Shown: piece by piece, positions 1-4,942 of the stretch
Layout of the letters: the number at the start of each line of letters is the position of its first letter
Numbering within the stretch: position 1 is the stretch's first letter
NCBI GenBank assembly: GCA_021202495.1
Contig: JAJQCX010000154.1
Coordinates: 1 to 16,417 of the forward strand
DNA: 16,417 bases
Reading direction: 5' to 3'
Source: Clostridia bacterium
Lineage (GTDB): Bacteria > Bacillota > Clostridia > UMGS1883
Notes under the pieces: model-generated
Databases searched by the model: none
Told to the model about the DNA's origin: nothing
The model's input: only the letters and a program-made list of their open reading frames with translations
Position numbers and translations under genes: made by a program

Positions 1-7
1 GCATAAC

Positions 8-253
8 ATGGTATATAGGCGGATTAAAGACTTAAGAGAAGATTTCGGATTAACACAAACCGATATTGCAAAGCTTTTAAACACGACTCAGCGAACATAC
101 TCAAGGTATGAAACAGGTGCCAACAGCACCATTCCCCTTGATATATTGATTAAACTTGCCGATATATACAATGTGTCCATCGATTATTTATTGGAACGCA
201 CCGACATTGCAAAACCGTATCCGAAAACTCAAAATCGGAGGAAACAAAAATAG
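8..253 (+). CDS. XRE-family helix-turn-helix regulator (small)
   Basis: An 81-residue protein that is almost entirely one Cro/C1-type helix-turn-helix domain. It has the pattern of this family: IKDLRE, then LTQTDIAKLLN as the first two helices, then TTQRTYSRYETG as the recognition helix, then LDILIKLADIYNVSIDYLLERTD. The last 15 residues are basic and probably disordered. Proteins of this kind bind DNA as dimers and usually repress nearby promoters or their own. The ATG lies 8 bases from the window edge, so its ribosome site and any longer in-frame start cannot be fully judged. No enzymatic or sensor domain is present, so its ligand or signal is unknown. It is AT-rich compared with the next operon and is closed off by a terminator, which suggests an independent or mobile gene. 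The family call is firm; its target is not known. Confidence 0.85.
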   Translation: MVYRRIKDLREDFGLTQTDIAKLLNTTQRTYSRYETGANSTIPLDILIKLADIYNVSIDYLLERTDIAKPYPKTQNRRKQK

Positions 254-286
254 CGTTTCTCGTAACAAAAAGAGAACGCTATTTTT
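246..286. terminator. Hairpin terminator after the XRE gene
   Basis: The arms AAAAATAGCGTT (246-257) and AACGCTATTTTT (275-286), extended inward by CTC/GAG, form a stem with flanking A and T runs, so it could work in both directions. The TAG stop codon of the XRE gene (251-253) lies inside the left arm. Confidence 0.8.
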
Positions 287-307
287 AGTGCTTAAATTTA
301 TATTAAA

Positions 308-326
308 ACTGTTTCGATACTGTTTC
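308..326. repeat. Short direct repeat ACTGTTTC x2, 11-bp period
   Basis: ACTGTTTC occurs at 308-315 and again at 319-326, one DNA helical turn apart, in the gap between the XRE gene and the DUF421 gene. Tandem sites at this spacing are typical of a regulator binding one face of the helix. No convincing promoter could be placed in the gap, so an operator role is only a guess. The rest of 254-386 holds the upstream terminator and AT-rich sequence. Confidence 0.35.
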
Positions 327-386
327 TTGAAGAATATTTTTCGCCCTTGCGGAAAAAATACCATTTGAAAAGGGGGCTTGTCGCAG

Positions 387-1079
387 ATGGGGCTTTCGTT
401 TGTCAGGACGATAATTCTTTACATTGCCGTCATAACCGCAATGCGGACGATGGGCAAGCGCACGATTGGGGAAATGAACCCCACGGAGCTTGTCGTTTCT
501 ATCATGATTTCGGACTTGGCGTCGGTGCCGATGCAGTCGAAATCAACTCCGCTCTTTGACGGAATCGTACCTATATTTACGCTCGTTGTGTTGGAGCTTG
601 TGTTTGCGTTTTTGATAATGAAAAGCCGCACGATAAAGCGAATTCTCGTAGGGCGCAGCTGCAGCGTTGTCAAAAACGGCAATTTGCTCGAAAACGAAAT
701 GGCGCGCCTTCGCATTACGGTGGACGATTTGGAGGAGCAGGCGCGGCTTGCGGGCTACGATTCTCTTGCCTCCGTCAGCGAAATAATCATCGAGACGAAC
801 GGCAAAGCGTCGATTGTGCCCAAGGAGCAAAACCGTCCGGTTGAGATAGGAGACCTCAAAATCGAGAGCGAGCAGACGAAAATCCCGTTTCTCGTCATTG
901 TCGACGGGAAGCTGCGCGAAAAGGATTTGAAAAACGCGGGGGTCGACATGAATTTCGTCTCCGAAACGCTGCGGAAAAACTCAATAGGCTCAATAAAAGA
1001 CGTGATGTATATGTCGGTCTCGGACGGCAAAACCGTCATGATAAAGCGAAAGAAAAAGGACGGTGGCAAGGGTGCGTAA
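387..1079 (+). CDS. DUF421 family membrane protein (YetF-like)
   Basis: About 230 residues. The N-terminal third is membrane-embedded. It begins MGLSFVRTIILYIAVITAM, continues with the family signature MGKRTIGEMNPTELVVSIMI and SDLASVPMQ, and has another hydrophobic segment near residues 55-75 (FDGIVPIFTLVVLELVFAFL). The rest is a soluble domain with the pattern GNLLENEMARLRITVDDLEEQAR and IEENGKASIVPK-like strands, as in YetF/YrbG proteins of Firmicutes. In Bacillus this family is linked to the spore or cell envelope, but the molecular function is not settled. Start choice: a TTG at 378 sits directly against the AAAGGGGG ribosome site (368-376), so the ATG at 387, with about 10 bases of spacing, is preferred. 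Its 3' end overlaps the next gene, and the two families often occur as a pair. Confidence 0.88.
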   Translation: MGLSFVRTIILYIAVITAMRTMGKRTIGEMNPTELVVSIMISDLASVPMQSKSTPLFDGIVPIFTLVVLELVFAFLIMKSRTIKRILVGRSCSVVKNGNLLENEMARLRITVDDLEEQARLAGYDSLASVSEIIIETNGKASIVPKEQNRPVEIGDLKIESEQTKIPFLVIVDGKLREKDLKNAGVDMNFVSETLRKNSIGSIKDVMYMSVSDGKTVMIKRKKKDGGKGA

Positions 1080-1452
1080 AATGACGGTGGCGTTTTTAAT
1101 ACTCGTGCTCATAATCGCCGGCTGGCAGATTGAAAACGGCATTTTAAAGCAAATGAGCTCCGACATGACAGACAAGCTCGACTTGGTCATGATTGCGCTG
1201 CAGGAGGGCAATTTTGATGAGGCGGCGGACTTAGCCGACGAATTTATCGACGCGTGGAGCGACTGCGAAAAATGGGTCGCGACGCTCACGCCTCACACCG
1301 AGGTTGACGAAATCTCGCGCAATGCGGCAAAATTGAAAGTCTTTTCTGCAGGCGACGGCAAGGACGACGCGCTTTCCACGGTAATGGAAACAAAAGAAAT
1401 CTTCGATGAAATAACGCGAAAAACAAAGGTCAACCTGATGAATGTATTTTAG
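1063..1452 (+). CDS. DUF4363 family protein
   Basis: About 125-129 residues. An N-terminal hydrophobic helix (MTVAFLILVLIIAGWQIENG) acts as a membrane anchor or uncleaved signal. It is followed by an all-helical extracytoplasmic domain with the family pattern LDLVMIALQEGNFDEAADLADEF, a W-x-x-x-x-x-W pair (AWSDCEKWVATL), HTEVDEI and a C-terminal NLMNVF. Function is unknown. The start is ambiguous among GTG 1063, GTG 1072 and ATG 1081. The AAGGA ribosome site at 1056-1060 best fits GTG 1072. Every choice except ATG 1081 overlaps the end of the DUF421 gene, pointing to coupled translation. The pairing with DUF421 suggests the two proteins act together in the envelope; that is inference from context. 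It lies 14 bases ahead of the fusion gene, so all three are probably one transcript. Confidence 0.82.
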   Translation: MARVRKMTVAFLILVLIIAGWQIENGILKQMSSDMTDKLDLVMIALQEGNFDEAADLADEFIDAWSDCEKWVATLTPHTEVDEISRNAAKLKVFSAGDGKDDALSTVMETKEIFDEITRKTKVNLMNVF

Positions 1453-1453
1453 A

Positions 1454-1460
1454 GGGAGGA
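1454..1460 (+). promoter_or_regulatory. Ribosome-binding site GGGAGGA
   Basis: A strong Shine-Dalgarno site 6 bases before the ATG at 1467. It fixes the start of the nucleotidyltransferase fusion gene and lies just after the DUF4363 stop codon. Confidence 0.7.
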
Positions 1461-1466
1461 TAATTT

Positions 1467-3827
1467 ATGCAGGCAGTCATCAACGCGTCGGGAGAGGGAA
1501 CGAGGCTGCGTCCGTTAACCTGCGGCGTACCTACGGCGCTGCTGCCGCTTTGCGGCGAGGCGGCGATTGTGAAAATGATAAATCACTTGAAGGGGTGCGG
1601 CGCGGATAAAATTATCGTCATAACAGGCTACATGGCGCATGAGATTGAGGAAAATTTGAAGGATGTTCCCTCTGTCAAAATTCTGCCGCAGTTCAACGGC
1701 GAATGCGGCAGCCTTAAAGCGCATTCGCACGAATTGGAGGAGGAGTTTTTGTATTTTTCCTCCGTCGGCTACATTGAGGGTGATTTTGCCGCGCTTTTGA
1801 AATATCAGCGCGAAAAAGACGCTTACGCAACTCTTTTCGTACCGCCGGGCGCCAATTTGGGGCGCGTCGTCGCCGACAAAACCGGACGCATAACGCGCTT
1901 TGAGGAAAAAAAGCTGTGGGCGGCGTCTTCCTGCACGGGGGTCTATGTTTTAAAGCGCGGCATCGTGCGCTTTATCCCCGACGAAACCGAAACCGACCTT
2001 TCGGAAACACTTATGCCCTCACTTGTGCGGGCGGGAAAAAGCGTCTACGTCTGCCGCGCCGAAGGGTGCATGGATGAAATAAGCGACGTTTCGTCCTACA
2101 TGTCCGCAAGCTTTGCGGCGTTGGAGCGCGAAAACCGCTCGGGCGCGGCAATCTGCGAAGGCGCAATCGTCGAGGCGGGAGCGCTGCTTGAAGCGCCGTG
2201 CTTTGTGGCAAAGGGCGCGGTTATAAAAAAGGGCGCGAAGATTGGCGCATACAGCATAATCGGTGAGGGCGCGAAAATTTCCTCCGGCGCGAGCGTGAAG
2301 CGCTCAATCGTCGGTGAGGGAGCGAGGATAATGTCCTCCGCCGCTCTGCGCGGCTGCATAATCGACAAAAACGCCGTAATCGGGCGAAACAGCGCCGTCT
2401 ATGAGCAGGCGGTCGTGGGCTTCGGTTCAAAAATAGGTCACGATTCCGCGGTGCGCTCGTTTGTCAGGATATGGCCGGAAAAATGCGTCGAGGACGGAAA
2501 AACCGTCTCCGAAAATCTCGTTTGGGGCGCAAAGCGGCGCGAAAGACTCTTCGAGGACGGCGCGATAAGCGGCGCCGTCAACACCGAAATAACCGCGGAA
2601 TTTTGCCTGAGGCTCGGCGAGAGCGTCGGCACGGCGATGGACGCGGGCGAAATAGGCGTTTCAAGCGACGGCTCTCCCTCCTCGTCAATGCTGCGCGACG
2701 CGCTCATTTCGGGGCTCTTGGGCACGGGCGCGGCAGTGCGCGATTTCGGCGAACAGCCGCTGCCGATAACGCGGCGCGGCGTGGCATTCTATTTTATGCG
2801 CGGCGGCGTCAACATCAATACCTACGAGCGCGGCGGCGAGGAATACGCCGTGATAACAGTTATCGACAAGGGCGGCGTTGACGCGGGCGAGGCGATGAAG
2901 GCACGCCTTGACGAGCTCTTTGAAAAGGGAAGCTTTCTGCGCTCCGAAGCGGCAGGTATTTCGGAGAGAGAATATCTCTTTGAATACAAGCTCTACTATT
3001 TAAAAGGGCTGATAAATTCCACAAAGCGAAAAAAAGCCTCACTGAGGCTGCTTTTAAGCTGCGGAGCGCAGTGGGGACGGCGGCTTTTGACAAGCGCGGC
3101 GGCGGACTTTGACTCGACCGTCAGCATATATTCGCCGGCGGCGATTGAAGAAGAAACAGCCGCCTTCGCCGCGGCTGTGACAAAGGGCGGCTTTGACCTC
3201 GGCTTTATGATTGACAAAAGCTGCGAGGGGCTCAAGATTGTAAATTGCGACGGGCACATCGTCGAGGGCGCGGAGTATGAAGCGCTGTCGAGCCTCATTG
3301 TGATGAAGCGGCATAAAAATGCCAAAATCTACGTTCCCGTCACGGCGAGCGGCGTCATTGAAACATTGGGCGAAAAATACGGCGCAGAAGTGATACGCAC
3401 AAGAACCGAACCCCAAAAAATAATGGAGGAAATTTCGGGCGGCGAGGATTATTTGACGGAGCAGTTCATCTTCCGCTTTGACGCGGTCGGTTCGGTGATA
3501 AAAATAATCGACTATCTTTCGGACGAAAACACCACCTTGACCGAGCTTCTTTCGCTTTTGCCGGAGATAACAATGTCCTCCGCGCAAGTCGAATTAAAGG
3601 AGGGCGAAATTGAAAACGCCCTCTCCCGCGTAAGAAGCTTAAAGGGCGCCGAAAGCGACACCCCCGAGGGCGTGAAGGTGACGTTTGACAAGGGCTGGGT
3701 GCTCGTAATCCCCGACAGCCGCAAGCACGTCTGCCGCGTCGTCTCCGAAGGGCGCAGCGCCGAATTTGCCCGCGAGCTCTGCGACATATGTATAGAAGAA
3801 CTAATCGCCTCGACCGGCGAGGAATAA
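1467..3827 (+). CDS. Sugar nucleotidyltransferase / LbH / phosphomannomutase-like fusion, apparently catalytically degenerate
   Basis: A 786-residue three-part protein. Residues 1-200 are a nucleotidyltransferase fold (GEGTRLRPLT at 9-18). About 207-345 are left-handed beta-helix hexapeptide repeats (KKGAKIGAYSIIGEGAKI and similar). About 355-786 is a phosphohexomutase fold ending in GVKVTFDKGWVLVIPD. Such fusions are normally annotated as mannose-1-phosphate guanylyltransferase/phosphomannomutase. Here key residues are gone. The lysine of the usual P-K-P motif is T23, the metal-binding aspartate of the usual S-G-D is V100, and W-x-D-I-G-T has become M-D-E-I-S-D (182-187). The mutase phosphoserine loop T-A-S-H-N is N-T-Y-E-R (451-455), and the D-G-D-G-D-R metal loop is D-K-S-C-E-G (583-588). 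The reading frame is long and intact, so this is not decay. It is more likely a binding, regulatory or structural paralogue. It is the last gene of the DUF421-DUF4363 run and ends at a strong terminator. The fold assignment is firm; loss of both activities is inferred from motif reading. Confidence 0.85.
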   Translation: MQAVINASGEGTRLRPLTCGVPTALLPLCGEAAIVKMINHLKGCGADKIIVITGYMAHEIEENLKDVPSVKILPQFNGECGSLKAHSHELEEEFLYFSSVGYIEGDFAALLKYQREKDAYATLFVPPGANLGRVVADKTGRITRFEEKKLWAASSCTGVYVLKRGIVRFIPDETETDLSETLMPSLVRAGKSVYVCRAEGCMDEISDVSSYMSASFAALERENRSGAAICEGAIVEAGALLEAPCFVAKGAVIKKGAKIGAYSIIGEGAKISSGASVKRSIVGEGARIMSSAALRGCIIDKNAVIGRNSAVYEQAVVGFGSKIGHDSAVRSFVRIWPEKCVEDGKTVSENLVWGAKRRERLFEDGAISGAVNTEITAEFCLRLGESVGTAMDAGEIGVSSDGSPSSSMLRDALISGLLGTGAAVRDFGEQPLPITRRGVAFYFMRGGVNINTYERGGEEYAVITVIDKGGVDAGEAMKARLDELFEKGSFLRSEAAGISEREYLFEYKLYYLKGLINSTKRKKASLRLLLSCGAQWGRRLLTSAAADFDSTVSIYSPAAIEEETAAFAAAVTKGGFDLGFMIDKSCEGLKIVNCDGHIVEGAEYEALSSLIVMKRHKNAKIYVPVTASGVIETLGEKYGAEVIRTRTEPQKIMEEISGGEDYLTEQFIFRFDAVGSVIKIIDYLSDENTTLTELLSLLPEITMSSAQVELKEGEIENALSRVRSLKGAESDTPEGVKVTFDKGWVLVIPDSRKHVCRVVSEGRSAEFARELCDICIEELIASTGEE

Positions 3828-3877
3828 AATAATCCCCCCGTACTTCCAAATGAGGAAATACGGGGGGGATTATTTTA
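3826..3877. terminator. Strong bidirectional terminator between convergent genes
   Basis: The left arm AAAATAATCCCCCCGTA (3826-3842) pairs with TACGGGGGGGATTATTTT (3859-3876), with one extra G, and TTCC/GGAA extends the stem inward around a short loop. A and T runs flank it on both sides. It serves both the fusion gene ending at 3827 on the + strand and the gene ending at 3908 on the - strand. The left arm begins within the TAA stop codon of the fusion gene. Confidence 0.9.
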
Positions 3878-3907
3878 TTATATTATATGATACAAAACCG
3901 CAACCTC

Positions 3908-4513
3908 TCAAAAGCTCATAATCAACGTAATAACAGTAATTATTATGCTGATTACGGTGACGGCAATGGCAACAATATTTATAATATTGCTTCTTTTGAA
4001 ACGGCTTTGCGCAAATACCACAGAACCTTTCGATTCCTCCAAAAATGCCGAGAGTTTATTGAAATCGGAATAAGCGGTCTCAAATAAAAGGTAGAGCTCA
4101 TCTTCACTGATATTATTGGCAATCTCAGCTTTTTTGGCAGCAAGATATGATGCCTTTGCATTTGTTTCAAGCTTATCCAGTTCAGGCAAAAATTTTCCGT
4201 CATTTGCCACAGTGAGATCCACATTCCTATAAGAATGTCTAAACTCCTCAATCTCCGTTTCTATTGACACGCACATATACTTAAAGCAATCGAGCGTCGC
4301 ACGTTTTACATGGCGCTCTGCGGATATTATTTCATTTTCGTCACCGACTGTTTTATACCTCGCAATATGAGTGAAAATCGCACGTATCTCATTGAATATT
4401 TCAATCGGATATTCGCTGTCTCGAACCTCCAATTCAACAATAAACGGGGCTATAGAATCCTGATAACGTCTGTAAATATCGTTTTCGCGTTCAATACATT
4501 CCTCTTTTGTCAT
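3908..4513 (-). CDS. Tail-anchored helical protein of unknown function with R-x4-H motif
   Basis: A 201-residue protein I cannot assign to a named family with confidence. Residues 1-170 look almost wholly alpha-helical and charged. They include PIEIFNEIRAIFTHIARY (36-53), which carries R44-x4-H49 (R-A-I-F-T-H), followed by SAERHVKRATLDCFKYM (64-80) and a long likely helical stretch at 105-170. Residues about 176-201 (INIVAIAVTVISIIITVITL) are one hydrophobic segment at the extreme C-terminus, so the protein is probably tail-anchored with its bulk in the cytoplasm. R-x4-H is the shape of the catalytic motif in HEPN RNases, but a six-residue match is weak evidence. The ATG at 4511-4513 is preceded by AAAGAGGA (about 4520-4527). 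It starts 12 bases after the upstream small gene, so the pair is one operon. Base use is AT-rich relative to neighbours, which suggests accessory DNA. Confidence 0.7.
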   Translation of the reverse strand: MTKEECIERENDIYRRYQDSIAPFIVELEVRDSEYPIEIFNEIRAIFTHIARYKTVGDENEIISAERHVKRATLDCFKYMCVSIETEIEEFRHSYRNVDLTVANDGKFLPELDKLETNAKASYLAAKKAEIANNISEDELYLLFETAYSDFNKLSAFLEESKGSVVFAQSRFKRSNIINIVAIAVTVISIIITVITLIMSF

Positions 4514-4525
4514 AAAATATCCTCT

Positions 4526-4774
4526 TTAAATTCCGAATAATTGTTTACTCCGCCTATCCACATCTTCCATAGTGCGTATCTTTCTGCGGGAAAGAAGCGG
4601 ATTGCCTCGCCCGATAATATATTTCTTTCTATCTTTTCTGAAAACAAGCTTTTTTCCCGTCTTGTTTTCCACCCATTGCTTTTGTTCATCTATAGACATT
4701 TTATTAAGCGTTCCTAAGTCAATACCTATGGATTTTTCCAATGCGGCTCTGACCTCATCAGACATTTTATACAT
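4526..4774 (-). CDS. Small hypothetical protein, 82 residues
   Basis: Not recognised. The first half is acidic and helical (MYKMSDEVRAALEKSIGIDL, then NKMSIDEQKQWVENKTG). The second half is strongly basic (KKLVFRKDRKKYIIGRGNP, then LLSRRKIRTMEDVDRRSKQL), which could suit binding to nucleic acid or to an acidic partner. There is no signal peptide or membrane segment. A GTG at 4783 would add three residues, but the GAGGTG ribosome site (4781-4786 on the complement) overlaps that GTG and gives 6-7 bases of spacing to the ATG at 4774, so ATG is chosen. It is the first gene of a two-gene operon with the tail-anchored protein and has its own promoter at 4816-4844. A regulator or partner of the membrane protein is plausible from the layout only. 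Confidence 0.65.
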   Translation of the reverse strand: MYKMSDEVRAALEKSIGIDLGTLNKMSIDEQKQWVENKTGKKLVFRKDRKKYIIGRGNPLLSRRKIRTMEDVDRRSKQLFGI

Positions 4775-4815
4775 TTTAAACACCTCACATCCCTTGTCTA
4801 AAACATCTCACTTAT

Positions 4816-4844
4816 ATTCTACCTCAATTGCTGTCGTTTTGCAA
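4816..4844 (-). promoter_or_regulatory. Sigma-A-type promoter for the two-gene accessory operon
   Basis: On the complement, TTGCAA (4844-4839) is followed by 17 bases and TAGAAT (4821-4816). Four of six and five of six bases match the -35 and -10 consensus with ideal spacing. It sits about 42 bases before the ATG of the 82-residue gene. Confidence 0.6.
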
Positions 4845-4887
4845 GTACGATTTTAATATAAATGAAGGTTGAGCAACCTTTTTTGGG

Positions 4888-4928
4888 TAAAAATTCGGAG
4901 GAAATCTCGTAAAACGAAATTCCCTCCG
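4888..4928 (-). terminator. Terminator after the stalk/beta-helix gene
   Basis: On the complement, CGGAGGGAATTTCGT (4928-4914) pairs with ACGAGATTTCCTCCG (4910-4896), allowing two G-U-type mismatches, around a 3-base loop. AATTTTT follows. It starts 15 bases after the TAA of the surface-protein gene. Confidence 0.75.
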
Positions 4929-4942
4929 TTTCTAACCGTCAA

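Noticed and set aside
333..360. Imperfect inverted repeat TATTTTTCGC / GCGGAAAAAATA before the DUF421 gene
   Set aside because: It needs two bulges to pair, has no T run after it and is not clearly functional.
4865..4884. AAGGTT-GAGC-AACCTT followed by TTTTTT as a + strand terminator
   Set aside because: The hairpin has the right look, but no + strand gene lies upstream and the stem is only six pairs.
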